DNA from: CALVLD01 sp964467585
GTDB taxonomy: Bacteria; Bacillota; Clostridia; Christensenellales; CAG-138
Assembly (NCBI GenBank): GCA_964467585.1
Contig: CAYXRF010000001.1
Location: 124,001 to 188,000 of the forward strand
Length of the DNA stretch: 64,000 nt
Direction of reading: 5' to 3'
Below the pieces are notes generated by a model, which searched no databases, was not told the DNA's origin, and saw only the letters and a program-made list of their open reading frames with translations. Position numbers and translations under genes: made by a program. Numbering within the stretch: position 1 is the stretch's first letter; every line of letters starts with the position of its first letter. Positions 50,821 to 60,083 of this stretch are shown in pieces.

Positions 50821-51604
50821 GCTGCTTGCCATAGATATTGACGACACACTCGTTTCAAAGGCGAGGGACGTGTCAAGCGTGAATAAGCGCGCCATAAAAA
50901 ACGCATGTGACGCGGGATGCTATGTTACGCTTGCAACAGGAAGAGGTTTTTTGGGCTCAAGCCCAATCTGGAAGCAGCTTTGTCTCAGCGGATTGATCAT
51001 CAATTATGGCGGGGCGATGATAAACGATATTTCCACCGGCAAGCCCTTTATGGTAACAGAGCTTGATGGCGATGTCGTTATCGAGATTTTGAATGTTGCC
51101 GAAAGCATGGGGCTTCATGCTCATCTGTATCAGGAAGATGAGATAGTATACGAGCGAAAGCATCTTTATCCAACCGTATATGCCGAAAAGCTGAAGCTGC
51201 CTTCGCGCATCGAACCAAGTATTCGCAGTATGCAATGGAAAAATGTGCCGAAGGTGCTGATAATAACCGAGCCGCACAGGGTTAAAACTCTGCTTCCTTT
51301 TTTTGAAAAGCGTTTTGAGGGTCGAGCGGCGGTATCCGCTTCGTCACCGGGCTTTATCGAGTTTAACAAGCCTGGAGCAAGCAAGGGAAGCGCGCTTGCC
51401 ATACTTGCACAGCACATTGGTGTTGACCAAAGCGACACGATAGCGATAGGCGACAACACTCTTGATGCGGACATGATTCTTTGGGCAGGACTTGGCGCGT
51501 GTGTTGAGGATGGAAATGAGGACGTTAAGGCAATCGCGGACGTTATCACGCCGACGTGTGCGGACAACGGGGTTGCATGGCTGATAAATAAATTCATATT
51601 GTGA
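50813..51604 (+). CDS. HAD superfamily Cof-type phosphatase
   Basis: 263 residues. The N-terminal motif LAIDIDDTLVSK has the catalytic aspartates. The Cof-type cap sits in the middle, and the C-terminal motif IAIGDNTLDADMILWAGLGA completes the HAD site, with Lys in NKPGASKGSAL. Cof-like enzymes dephosphorylate sugar phosphates, flavin mononucleotide and similar small molecules; the substrate is unknown. I chose the ATG at 50813, which overlaps the end of uvrC by 8 bases. It ends within a few bases of the next gene's ribosome site. Confidence 0.9.
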   Translation: MFKLLAIDIDDTLVSKARDVSSVNKRAIKNACDAGCYVTLATGRGFLGSSPIWKQLCLSGLIINYGGAMINDISTGKPFMVTELDGDVVIEILNVAESMGLHAHLYQEDEIVYERKHLYPTVYAEKLKLPSRIEPSIRSMQWKNVPKVLIITEPHRVKTLLPFFEKRFEGRAAVSASSPGFIEFNKPGASKGSALAILAQHIGVDQSDTIAIGDNTLDADMILWAGLGACVEDGNEDVKAIADVITPTCADNGVAWLINKFIL

Positions 51605-51612
51605 GGGCAAAA

Positions 51613-52548
51613 ATGTACAGGCTTGGAATAGACGTTGGCGGGACGAATATCGCGGCAGGCATACTTGACGATCAATACAAATTGATGGGGAAGCTGTCGG
51701 CAAAAACTCCGATCGGTTCGGCGGAGCAAGCTGCAAACGTGATATTTGATTTGTCGATGATGCTGTCAGGAAAAACAAACATCGGTATTGATGAGATTGA
51801 AGGTATAGGAATCGCCGTTCCCGGAACAATCGATGCAGACGGCAAAACGGTTATCCGCGCCGTGAATCTGGGACTGTGGAATTCACCATTGAAAGAAATT
51901 GTATCCCAAAGGTTTTACGGCAAAAAAACGCATCTGATAAACGATGCCGATGCAGCGACGCTTGCGGAGGTTGAGCTTGGCAGTCTGAAGGGGGTATCAA
52001 CAGGACTGCTGATTACAATAGGCACGGGTATTGGCGGAGCATTTGTATTCGGCGGCAAGCTGTTCAAGGGCGGTCTTAACCGAGGAACCGAAATCGGTCA
52101 TGCGGTGTTTAATCAGGCGGGTGATAAATGCTCCTGCGGTAACATCGGGTGCTTTGAAACGATAGCATCCGCTTCGGTGCTTAAAAAAGCTGCGGAATCA
52201 GCTTGCCGAAACAAGCGCGGGATGATATACTCAAGGAGTCTTTCAGGGCAATTGCCGGATGCGAAGCTGCTTATCGACTGCGCGGAGGCGGGGGACGTCT
52301 ACGCGTTGTCAGCTTTTGACGATTATATTGAAGGGTTCTCAAACGTGCTTGCTTCGATAGTCAATATGTTGGATCCTCAGGTTATCGCGCTTGGAGGAGG
52401 AGTGTCCGCTGCGGGCGAATTTCTTCTTGCACCATTGAGACAACGCACCGCGCAAAAGTGCTTTTTCGGCTCCTGCGGAAGGATTGTATGCGCATCTGCC
52501 GGTAACGATGCAGGCATTTTCGGGGCGGCGATGGCATTGAGCGAGTGA
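51613..52548 (+). CDS. ROK family sugar kinase (glucokinase-like)
   Basis: 311 residues. The N-terminal ATP site YRLGIDVGGTNIAAGI and the substrate loop INDADAATLAE are present. The ROK zinc motif is CSCGNIGCFE with conserved cysteines. GTGIGGAFVFGGKLFKGG and HAVFN complete it. It probably phosphorylates glucose or a related sugar; ROK kinases vary, so glucokinase is a best guess. No DNA-binding region is present. I chose the ATG at 51613 (GAGGG just before). It is coupled to the HAD gene. Confidence 0.88.
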   Translation: MYRLGIDVGGTNIAAGILDDQYKLMGKLSAKTPIGSAEQAANVIFDLSMMLSGKTNIGIDEIEGIGIAVPGTIDADGKTVIRAVNLGLWNSPLKEIVSQRFYGKKTHLINDADAATLAEVELGSLKGVSTGLLITIGTGIGGAFVFGGKLFKGGLNRGTEIGHAVFNQAGDKCSCGNIGCFETIASASVLKKAAESACRNKRGMIYSRSLSGQLPDAKLLIDCAEAGDVYALSAFDDYIEGFSNVLASIVNMLDPQVIALGGGVSAAGEFLLAPLRQRTAQKCFFGSCGRIVCASAGNDAGIFGAAMALSE

Positions 52549-52613
52549 TCGCGCAAGTTGTATGTACGTCAACAGACGTTAATGATTCTTATTAGCCGAA
52601 AGGGAGTTTTGAT

Positions 52614-53291
52614 ATGTCAATTATGTGTACCGTCTATGTTCCTGAAGGAATAATTCTTGCGGCTGACAGCCGTCTTACTGTTAACGCGGTTATGAAGCCA
52701 AGCGACGGAAAGCCGCAAAGCACGACAATGTTTTCAATTTCTGACAATGCGCAGAAAATCGTCCTTTTGAGCAAGGTCAAGGTTGGCATTTCCGCATGCG
52801 GTCTTGCGGTTCTTGACGGCAAAACGATCTCAGACTATCTTCGTATTTTTGAAATCGAGGAGATAAAGCCAAAGGATACCGTTTCCGATGTTGCAAAAAA
52901 GCTTCAGGCATATGCTTATAAGTTTTTCCCTCAGGTAAATTTCTTTGTATGCGGATACGATGAGGATGAGCCGTTCGTCTACACTGTAAACAAGGAGTTA
53001 AAGCGCGGAAATATCGACAACGGAAAAATCAGATATGCTTCAAGCTGGTCAGGCGAGCAGGAGGCGATAACAAAGCTTCTCAATTCTCAGCCGCCGACGG
53101 CGATTGACCATGCAATGATGCCGCTGAGAGATGCAATTGATTTTGCAGAGTTTTTGATAGATCTAACGATAAAGCTTCAGCGATTTGAGCCGCGTGTAAA
53201 AACCTGCGGAGGCGATATAGATATACTTGTGCTTACAAAAGATGATGCATTTTGGCACCGGCATAAGGTTTTTAAGCCCGCAAGATATTGA
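52614..53291 (+). CDS. Proteasome-like Ntn-hydrolase family protein
   Basis: 225 residues with the proteasome-subunit (Ntn) pattern. VPEGIILAADSRLT near the N terminus matches the beta-subunit strand with Asp17/Arg19, and KVKVGISACGLAVLDG follows. RVKTCGGDIDILVLTK near the C terminus resembles the family GG-ID motif. If Met is removed, Ser2 falls exactly where Thr1 stands in proteasome beta-subunits (Asp18 here being their Asp17). Serine is used as nucleophile in Bacillus ClpQ. A strong AAAGGGAG site fixes the ATG. No hslU-like ATPase lies beside it. It is a distinct family; activity is unproven. Confidence 0.68.
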   Translation: MSIMCTVYVPEGIILAADSRLTVNAVMKPSDGKPQSTTMFSISDNAQKIVLLSKVKVGISACGLAVLDGKTISDYLRIFEIEEIKPKDTVSDVAKKLQAYAYKFFPQVNFFVCGYDEDEPFVYTVNKELKRGNIDNGKIRYASSWSGEQEAITKLLNSQPPTAIDHAMMPLRDAIDFAEFLIDLTIKLQRFEPRVKTCGGDIDILVLTKDDAFWHRHKVFKPARY

Positions 53292-53306
53292 TGCTGTAAA
53301 TGAACA

Positions 53307-53338
53307 GGCGGCGGAGAACAACCGTCGCCCATTTTGTC
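53307..53338 (+). terminator. Terminator after the Ntn-hydrolase gene
   Basis: GGCGGCGG and CCGTCGCC form an 8-pair stem (one G-U) around a 7-base loop, then CATTTTGTC. Confidence 0.75.
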
Positions 53339-53370
53339 ATTAAACGGGTCGCTTCACACTATGCTATGGT

Positions 53371-54810
53371 ATGAGGCGTTTGACAAAAAACTCACTCGGA
53401 TACAAGGTTGTGATACTCACCTGCTCAAACATGATTTTGCAGATGATGAGCTTTGTGTACCGTATTGCGCTGACTGCATATGCAGGAACTGAAGCGCTTG
53501 GGCTGAACTCACTTGTGATGCAGGTCTATCAAGTTGTTGTATCGGTGTGTATGTCTGGACTTTGCGTTGGTGTTACGGCAATCGCGGCGCGTCTGAGAGC
53601 AAAAGAAAGCATTTCTTCAATACGCGGTTTGCTGAAAAAAGCAGGTGTGATTTTTGCGCTGCTGTGGTTTTTGATGGCTGCGCCAATATTTTTTGCAAGA
53701 GACGGAATAGCGGCCGCTGCATTGGGGGATGCATCCGCTGCGCCGACGCTTGCGCTTATGCTTGTATGCATACTGATGACAGGTGTTGAAAACATTCTCA
53801 AGTCGATACACATAGGCACTGGCAACGTTAGGCAGTGCGCTGTTTCAGAGCTTTGCGAACAGGGGATACGCTTTGCGCTTGTAATACTCCTCTTGGTATG
53901 CATAGAGCATGATTGCTCCGCAGACACGGTTTTTTTGATAATGCTCGGAATGGTTTTCAGTGAGTTTTTCAGCGTTGGCTTTCTTTTCACTTCATATTTA
54001 AGGCTGTTTATGAGAAAAACGGGTGATAAGCTTAAATGTCAAAACGCATGCGCACCATCTTACAAACAGATATTGGCGATAACATTTCCCGCCACATTGA
54101 CGGCATTGGCAGGCACTCTGTTCTCGTCCGTCGGCTCGCTGCTGCTGCCATCAAGACTTATGCTTGCGGGATTATCGCGCACGGACGCTTTGTCAATGAT
54201 AGGAATTCTTTCAACCGTCGCTGTTCCCATAACGCTGCTGCCCATGGCGGCCGTTGGAGCGCTGTCGTCGGTTTCAATGCCCGCAATTGCGGAATGCCAC
54301 ACATTAGGCGATCGAAACGGTGAGATACGAATAACAAAACGAATGCTTTCACTAACCGGAAGTATCGCTTGCGTCGCAACAGCAGCCATAATTCCGTTTG
54401 CGCCGTTGTTGTCCGAAAAGCTGTTCGGAGTGACCGCACCACTTTCAATTTTTGTGCTGCTTGGCATTAAAGCGATTGTAATTTACTATCAGGTCGCCTC
54501 TGTCGCCGCGTTAAACGGGCTGATGCAGCAAAGAACAGTTCTGATTTTTGCGGTTATCGGCGAGGCGTTCCAACTGACGTTGATAGCCCTGCTAAGCTCG
54601 ATTCCAACGCTGAACATATATGGATATCTTATTGCAATGATACTCGGAGAGCTTTGCAGACTGATGTGCAACCTTGCTATGGTTGAAAAGCACATTGACG
54701 TTTCGCCAATTCCGTTCAGACAGCTTTTGCGAACACTTTTATTAATGACGTCGGCTTATGCAGTATCAACATTGTGTGCATTGGGTGTAGAAAACGCATT
54801 CGGTTTGTGA
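53371..54810 (+). CDS. Polysaccharide flippase family protein (SpoVB/MurJ-like)
   Basis: 479 residues with about 13-14 membrane segments, of the MVF/MATE-like export fold. It begins RRLTKNSLGYKVVILTCSNM and has FVYRIALTAYAGTEALGLNS, matching SpoVB and MurJ relatives that flip lipid-linked sugars. In sporulating Firmicutes SpoVB acts in cortex formation. The exact lipid carrier substrate cannot be told. It precedes recX by 37 bases. A start at 53371 with a poor ribosome site is the best available. Confidence 0.82.
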   Translation: MRRLTKNSLGYKVVILTCSNMILQMMSFVYRIALTAYAGTEALGLNSLVMQVYQVVVSVCMSGLCVGVTAIAARLRAKESISSIRGLLKKAGVIFALLWFLMAAPIFFARDGIAAAALGDASAAPTLALMLVCILMTGVENILKSIHIGTGNVRQCAVSELCEQGIRFALVILLLVCIEHDCSADTVFLIMLGMVFSEFFSVGFLFTSYLRLFMRKTGDKLKCQNACAPSYKQILAITFPATLTALAGTLFSSVGSLLLPSRLMLAGLSRTDALSMIGILSTVAVPITLLPMAAVGALSSVSMPAIAECHTLGDRNGEIRITKRMLSLTGSIACVATAAIIPFAPLLSEKLFGVTAPLSIFVLLGIKAIVIYYQVASVAALNGLMQQRTVLIFAVIGEAFQLTLIALLSSIPTLNIYGYLIAMILGELCRLMCNLAMVEKHIDVSPIPFRQLLRTLLLMTSAYAVSTLCALGVENAFGL

Positions 54811-54847
54811 TAGTATAGAGGTATTGAAATGTAAGGAGCCTCTATCG

Positions 54848-55336
54848 GTGACAAGAAGTACAAAAAATCAATCGGCATATGATGTCGCATTGACATATCT
54901 CACCTCAAAAGCAAGAACGGTGCGAGAGGTGGAGATGAAGCTCGATGAGGGCGATTATTCGGAAGGCGAAATAATGCAGACAATCGAACGTCTCAAGTAT
55001 GCCGGATTGCTTGACGATGACAGATATGCGTGTGAATTTATAGAAACACGCCTTAACACAAAACCGATCAGTGCCTTTAGGCTTGCGGAACAGCTTAAAA
55101 GGCATTATGTCGATGCGGCGGTGATTGAAACGTCGCTGAAGGCGATCACGGGCGAAGCGGAGCTTGCAAACGCCGTTGCAGTCGCAAAAAAGTTCTTTCG
55201 TCAATTTGCAACAATTGAGGATGAACAGACAAGGCTGAACCGTGTTATTTCGCGTTTGCAGACACGCGGCTTTGATTTTGATACAATAAAGCTTGCTATT
55301 GCGGAATGTCAAAGCTGCGAACAAGACGAAGCATAA
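54848..55336 (+). CDS. recX: Regulatory protein RecX
   Basis: RecX binds RecA filaments and limits recombination. The protein has 162 residues from the GTG at 54848, with AAGGAG 9 bases before it. RecX modules are seen as ALTYLTSKARTVREVEMKL, then IERLKYAGLLDDDRYACEFIE and LQTRGFDFDTIKLAI near the end. It is basic and helical. recA is not in the window. It is followed by birA. Confidence 0.88.
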   Translation: MTRSTKNQSAYDVALTYLTSKARTVREVEMKLDEGDYSEGEIMQTIERLKYAGLLDDDRYACEFIETRLNTKPISAFRLAEQLKRHYVDAAVIETSLKAITGEAELANAVAVAKKFFRQFATIEDEQTRLNRVISRLQTRGFDFDTIKLAIAECQSCEQDEA

Positions 55337-55363
55337 TTAATCGCTGCTTTCAAAGGGTGATAA

Positions 55364-56104
55364 ATGGAGATTCCATATAAAAAAAGCGAATACCATGGCT
55401 ATACAATACTGAGCTTCAGAGAGATTTCTTCAACCAACTCGGTTGCAAGGGAGTATCTGAACAACAAGATGGTCATTACGGCTGAACGTCAAACCTTGGG
55501 AAGAGGAAGGCTTGGCAGAACGTGGCTCAACACCGATGGGGCGCTGCTTATGAGCGTGGTTATCGAAAGCAGTACGGACTCAAGGCATATCCCGTTGTAT
55601 GGACTGGCGGCTTCCTTGGCGGTTAAACAAACGCTGGATGATTATTTCAGCGCGGGTATCAAGTGGCCAAACGACATTATCACAAATGAAGGAAAGAAGC
55701 TGTGCGGAATACTTTCTGAATGCGTTTTTATTAACAACGACGCTTATGCAATAATTGGCATAGGTATAAATACAGACGCTTCGGAGATGCCAAACAATAT
55801 TATGCAGCCTGCATCGTCGCTATATTTAGAGACGGGGGAGCGAATTGATAAACGGCATATTATGGAGTCAATACTGGACAAGCTTGATTGTCTGGTTGGC
55901 GAAAAGGATTTTGGCGCTATGCGGGACATATACCGCCGCAGCTGCGCAACAATCGGCAGAAGAGTATGCGTGAGGTATCATTCACCGGAAAAAGAGCAAA
56001 ATGGCATCGCAGAGGATATTGACGATGAAGGCAGGCTGATTGTTACATTTGAAGGAGACGGCAAAGAAGCGTTGAGTGCGGCGGATGTTTCAATAAGGTG
56101 GTAG
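55364..56104 (+). CDS. birA: Biotin--[acetyl-CoA carboxylase] ligase
   Basis: This enzyme activates biotin with ATP and attaches it to carrier proteins. 246 residues. TAERQTLGRGRLGRTWLN carries the biotinyl-5'-AMP site (GRGRLGR), and IKWPNDIITNEGKKLCGIL holds the catalytic Lys. No N-terminal helix-turn-helix is present, so it is not a BirA-type repressor. AAAGGGTG lies before the ATG. It is followed 6 bases later by the NAD(P)HX repair gene. Confidence 0.93.
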   Translation: MEIPYKKSEYHGYTILSFREISSTNSVAREYLNNKMVITAERQTLGRGRLGRTWLNTDGALLMSVVIESSTDSRHIPLYGLAASLAVKQTLDDYFSAGIKWPNDIITNEGKKLCGILSECVFINNDAYAIIGIGINTDASEMPNNIMQPASSLYLETGERIDKRHIMESILDKLDCLVGEKDFGAMRDIYRRSCATIGRRVCVRYHSPEKEQNGIAEDIDDEGRLIVTFEGDGKEALSAADVSIRW

Positions 56105-56110
56105 GTTGAT

Positions 56111-57622
56111 ATGATTTCAAGCGGAATTAAGGTTGCGAGCGTGCAGGACATACGCGATATGGAAGCGCACATGATAAATGATGTGAGTCTTTCGGGAGCA
56201 ATTCTTATGGAAAATGCCGCGAACGCGGTTGCATACGCCGTAAAGTCTGCCATAGCATCGGGCATGGCCCAAAACTCGAATGTTGCTATATTATGCGGGG
56301 GCGGCAACAACGGCGGGGATGGCTTGGCGTTGCTTCACATATTGATATCCTGTGGGATAAAGGCGACTGCAATACTCGTATTCAACCCGTCAGGCTATTC
56401 GGGGGATGCAAAACACAATTATGAGATAGCGGTAAAAGCACATTTGCCGCTGACTAACGAGCTGAAATCGCTTCAGGGATGCGGCGTTATAGTTGATGCA
56501 ATATTTGGCACAGGGCTTGACAGAGACGTTTTTGGGGCCGCATACGAAGCGATAACCTATGCAAATGCTCAAAATGCGTACAAGATAGCCGTTGATATTC
56601 CGTCAGGCATCAATGGTGACAGCGGGCGCGTGATGGGATGCGTGTTTCACGCGGACGAAACAATCACATTCAACGCCATAAAACGTGGTTTGCTGTTGAC
56701 AAGTGAGCGCGCAGCCATAGGCAAGCTTACCATTGCACCAATTGGCGTGATGACGCCATGCGCGGATGAACAGTACAATCGTGAAACGCTGATAGATGAA
56801 ACGCTTGTGCGGGAGCTTATGCCCAAGCGGAGCGACACATCAAACAAGGGGAATTTTGGTAAAGCGTTAATGGTTGTTGGCTCTTGCGGCATGACAGGCG
56901 CCGCAATAATGTCCTCACGCGCTGCTGTACGCGCAGGGGCGGGTCTGACAAAGGCGCTTATTCCCGAGGAAATTACGCCGTCATTCTCAATTATTCCCGA
57001 GGTGATGACCTCATTCGACGAAAAGGACCCCAAAATTGATTTTGATTGGGCAACATCAATTTGTATCGGCTGCGGTATGGGCGTGAATGAAAGGACAAAA
57101 AGGCTTTTAATCCTTGCTCTGCAGACGCAAAAACCGATAGTAATTGACGCGGACGCGCTGAATACCGTCTCAAAAAATAAAGACATTCTCAGACTGTTGC
57201 ACAGTAACGTTGTAATCACTCCCCACGTTGCGGAGATGTCACGATTGATTGACAAAGACAATGAATCCGTTATAAATAGCTTTGCCGATACCGCAATTCG
57301 CTTTGCTTCAGAGTATGGATGCAATGTGCTGCTTAAGTCGTCAACCAGTGTTATAGCCTCATGCGATGGCGCGCTTCGCTGGAACACAAGCGGCAACAGT
57401 TCCCTTGCAAAGGGCGGCAGCGGAGACGTGCTTGCCGGAATTACTACGGGGTTGATGGCGCAAGGATTATGCCCGTTTGACGCCGCTTCCGCGGGAGCCT
57501 ATCTGCTTGGCGTTTCCGCTGAAAGGGCGCTTGATACGCTTGGCAGGCGTGCATTGACCGCAACTGATATTATCGATGTTATAAGCGGTAAAAAAGCGAC
57601 AAACGCATGGCAACGCGATTAA
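56111..57622 (+). CDS. nnrDE: Bifunctional NAD(P)HX epimerase / dehydratase
   Basis: This enzyme repairs hydrated NADH and NADPH. It has 503 residues in two parts. The N-terminal YjeF domain (about 1-215) carries ILCGGGNNGGDGLALL and DAIFGTGLDRD. The C-terminal dehydratase domain (about 235-503) carries ATSICIGCGMGVNERTK, VIDADALNTVSK, ITPHVAEMSRL and the ATP site SLAKGGSGDVLAGI. Both motif sets look intact. The gene starts 6 bases after birA. Confidence 0.95.
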   Translation: MISSGIKVASVQDIRDMEAHMINDVSLSGAILMENAANAVAYAVKSAIASGMAQNSNVAILCGGGNNGGDGLALLHILISCGIKATAILVFNPSGYSGDAKHNYEIAVKAHLPLTNELKSLQGCGVIVDAIFGTGLDRDVFGAAYEAITYANAQNAYKIAVDIPSGINGDSGRVMGCVFHADETITFNAIKRGLLLTSERAAIGKLTIAPIGVMTPCADEQYNRETLIDETLVRELMPKRSDTSNKGNFGKALMVVGSCGMTGAAIMSSRAAVRAGAGLTKALIPEEITPSFSIIPEVMTSFDEKDPKIDFDWATSICIGCGMGVNERTKRLLILALQTQKPIVIDADALNTVSKNKDILRLLHSNVVITPHVAEMSRLIDKDNESVINSFADTAIRFASEYGCNVLLKSSTSVIASCDGALRWNTSGNSSLAKGGSGDVLAGITTGLMAQGLCPFDAASAGAYLLGVSAERALDTLGRRALTATDIIDVISGKKATNAWQRD

Positions 57623-57659
57623 AAACAATAATTGAAATAAAAAACAGGAGGAACAAGAG

Positions 57660-58829
57660 ATGCTTATTCTTAAGGGCGGCAGAGTGATTCCCATGGAGGG
57701 ACCGGAGTATGTCGGGGATATTGCGATTGAAAACGGTCGAATAGCCGCGATGGAAAAAAACTGTGAATGCGATGGGGCAGAGATTCGTGATATTACGGGA
57801 TGCACGGTCATCCCCGGGATAGTAGACGCGCATTGCCACATCGGTATGTGGGAGGACGGAATGGGCTTTGAGGGGGACGATGGCAACGAGATGTCAAATC
57901 CGTCAACGCCTGAAATGCGTGCAATTGATGCAATTAATCCATTCGACAGGTGCTTTTCGGAGGCGCGTGACGGGGGAGTTACCACTTGTGTAACGGGACC
58001 GGGGAGCGCAAACGTAATAGGCGGCGCATTTGTAGCGCTAAAGACCAATGGGAGCTGCGTAGAGGATATGATACTGAAATATCCGATTGCAATGAAGGCT
58101 GCGTTTGGAGAGAATCCAAAGCGCGTGTACAACGCAAACAAAACCATGTACACACGCATGGCAGTTGCGGCAACGTTGCGTAAGACGCTGACTAAGGCGG
58201 CAGAATATGATAAAAAGCTCAAGCTCGCGGGTGATGACGAATCAAAAAAGCCTGAGCGCGATCTTGGCATGGAGGCGTTGCTTCCCGTAATTCGACGCGA
58301 GCTTCCGCTAAAGATTCACGCACATCGCGCAGACGACATTCTTACTGCGCTGCGTATTGCAAAGGAGTTTAACCTGCGTATAACGCTGGACCATTGCACG
58401 GAGGGCTATCTCATGCCGGAGCTTCTCAAGCAGGGCATACGCGATACCGGAGCAGGTATAATAATTGGGCCGCTGCTTTCCGACAGAAGCAAAATCGAAT
58501 TGAAGAATCTCAGCTTTACGGCGCCGCGTAAGCTGTATGAGAACGGGATTGAATTTGCAATGATGACTGATCATCCGGTAATCCCGGAGCAATACCTTCC
58601 TGTATGCGCCGCAATAGCCGTGCGTGAAGGTCTGCCGGAGTATGAGGCGTTGAAGTCAATTACAATTAACGCTGCAAAAATCACGGGAATTGACGACAGG
58701 GTCGGAAGTCTAAAGGTTGGCAAGGATGCAGACGTTGCCGTGTTTAACGGCAATCCTCTTGATTTCCGTGCAAGATGCGTTATGACGGTTATTAACGGTC
58801 GTATATGCCACGATGAGATATGTCAATAA
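57660..58829 (+). CDS. Amidohydrolase family protein
   Basis: 389 residues. The metal-binding motif VDAHCHIGMWEDGMG lies at about residue 56, later IHAHRADD and LDHCTEGY carry further ligands, and MMTDHPV the catalytic Asp. A final small beta part (SLKVGKDADVAVFNGNPLDF) is typical of the imidazolonepropionase/AdeC-like superfamily. The substrate is unknown; homologues are often annotated simply as amidohydrolase. ACAGGAGGAA lies before the ATG. Its 3' end overlaps the next gene by 10 bases. Confidence 0.88.
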   Translation: MLILKGGRVIPMEGPEYVGDIAIENGRIAAMEKNCECDGAEIRDITGCTVIPGIVDAHCHIGMWEDGMGFEGDDGNEMSNPSTPEMRAIDAINPFDRCFSEARDGGVTTCVTGPGSANVIGGAFVALKTNGSCVEDMILKYPIAMKAAFGENPKRVYNANKTMYTRMAVAATLRKTLTKAAEYDKKLKLAGDDESKKPERDLGMEALLPVIRRELPLKIHAHRADDILTALRIAKEFNLRITLDHCTEGYLMPELLKQGIRDTGAGIIIGPLLSDRSKIELKNLSFTAPRKLYENGIEFAMMTDHPVIPEQYLPVCAAIAVREGLPEYEALKSITINAAKITGIDDRVGSLKVGKDADVAVFNGNPLDFRARCVMTVINGRICHDEICQ

Positions 58830-59401
58830 GTGAACAGAAGGCGGAGCTACGCAAAGCTATACGTCAAAAGCGACGCAGCTTGACCGAATTTGAGAGTCGT
58901 GAAGCAGCAGCAAGCGTTGCAAAACGTTTGACTTGTCTTTACGAGATAGAGCGTGCGGACACAATCCTTGCGTATATGCCGATGCGTTATGAGCTTGACA
59001 TTCAGCCCACAGTCGAAATGCTAAGGCTTCAGGGCAAGCGAATTGCATATCCGCTGTGCATCGAAGGCGGTGGGCTGAGGTTGCTTATACCGAAGGAAGC
59101 GAGCGGGTTCACAATCGGCTCATATGGCATACTTGAACCACGCACGGACGTCTCAACAGAAATATCGGCTGAGGAGCTTGACGCAATAATATTGCCTGCG
59201 GTGGGTCTTGATTCAATGTGCGGTCGGCTTGGACAGGGCGGCGGGTACTATGACAGGCTTCTGGCAAGAGCGCATTGCTTTACGGTTGCTGTCGGTTTTG
59301 ACTGTCAACTTGTCGATAGGGTTCCTGCGGATGAAATGGACAGACCTGTTGACGCCGTGATTACTCCAACATATGCTTACCATCGAACCGAAGCGATATA
59401 G
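58820..59401 (+). CDS. 5-formyltetrahydrofolate cyclo-ligase
   Basis: This enzyme turns 5-formyl-THF into 5,10-methenyl-THF with ATP and rescues the stored folate. 193 residues. SEQKAELRKAIRQKRRSLTE opens the family, MPMRYELDIQP lies in the middle, and GRLGQGGGYYDRLLARA is the ATP loop. LVDRVPADEMDRPVDAVITP ends it. It overlaps the amidohydrolase gene by 10 bases, so translation is coupled. Confidence 0.95.
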   Translation: MSISEQKAELRKAIRQKRRSLTEFESREAAASVAKRLTCLYEIERADTILAYMPMRYELDIQPTVEMLRLQGKRIAYPLCIEGGGLRLLIPKEASGFTIGSYGILEPRTDVSTEISAEELDAIILPAVGLDSMCGRLGQGGGYYDRLLARAHCFTVAVGFDCQLVDRVPADEMDRPVDAVITPTYAYHRTEAI

Positions 59402-59466
59402 AGCGGCGTCTGCTGCAAAAACACAGAAAATTTGCAAATATGTGACAAATTTCTGCGTATGCGCTA

Positions 59467-59495
59467 TTGAACGATGGGGCAACAAATGTTAAAAT
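59467..59495 (+). promoter_or_regulatory. Promoter of the rsmD-coaD operon
   Basis: TTGAAC (59467-59472), 17 bases, TAAAAT (59490-59495). The rsmD ATG is 25 bases downstream. Confidence 0.75.
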
Positions 59496-59519
59496 AGTGT
59501 GCAGCAAGGGGCTGAAGTT

Positions 59520-60083
59520 ATGCGAATTATTGCAGGAAACGCCAAGGGCAGGGAGATTGTCGCCCCAAAGGGGAGAAACACCCGTCCGACGCTTGCCAAA
59601 GTTAAGGAAGCCATGTTTGGCATGGTTCAGTTTGACACCGAAGGCGCCGAAGTGCTTGACATGTTTGCCGGCAGCGGAGCGTTAGGCATAGAGGCTCTTT
59701 CACGCGGAGCGGCGCATGCTGTTTTTTGTGAGAGCGATCGGCAAACCTGTGGTATTGTCAAGTCAAATCTGATTCGTCTCGGCATGGAAGACAGAGCGAC
59801 GGTAATATGCAGGGATGCGATTGCCGCACTGAGCGATTTTGCCGCAAACGGAAACAGGTTTTCTCTTGTGCTGATTGATCCGCCATATGCGTCCGATCTG
59901 ATCGACAGGGCGCTTGCGCTGTTGGTGGGTCTTGATTTGCTTGAGAATGACGCCATAGTTATATGCGAGCATCCGTGGAAAATGCCGCCGACCACGCCCA
60001 ATGGTATCAGCGCAAGAACGGCGCGAAAATATGGTGAGACCGCACTGACGTACATGACATTCAACAAAACGGAGGAACCTTAA
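59520..60083 (+). CDS. rsmD: 16S rRNA (guanine-966-N2)-methyltransferase
   Basis: RsmD methylates G966 in the 30S subunit with S-adenosylmethionine. 187 residues. The N terminus RIIAGNAKGREIVAPKG is the family motif. The S-adenosylmethionine site is VLDMFAGSGALGIEALSRGA, and LVLIDPPYAS (DPPY) is the catalytic motif. I chose the ATG at 59520 with AAGGGG before it. Its stop overlaps the coaD start (TAATG). Confidence 0.95.
   Translation: MRIIAGNAKGREIVAPKGRNTRPTLAKVKEAMFGMVQFDTEGAEVLDMFAGSGALGIEALSRGAAHAVFCESDRQTCGIVKSNLIRLGMEDRATVICRDAIAALSDFAANGNRFSLVLIDPPYASDLIDRALALLVGLDLLENDAIVICEHPWKMPPTTPNGISARTARKYGETALTYMTFNKTEEP

Noticed and set aside
53339..53370. -10 elements before the flippase gene
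   Set aside because: TATGCT and TATGGT are near the ATG, but no -35 is at a useful distance.
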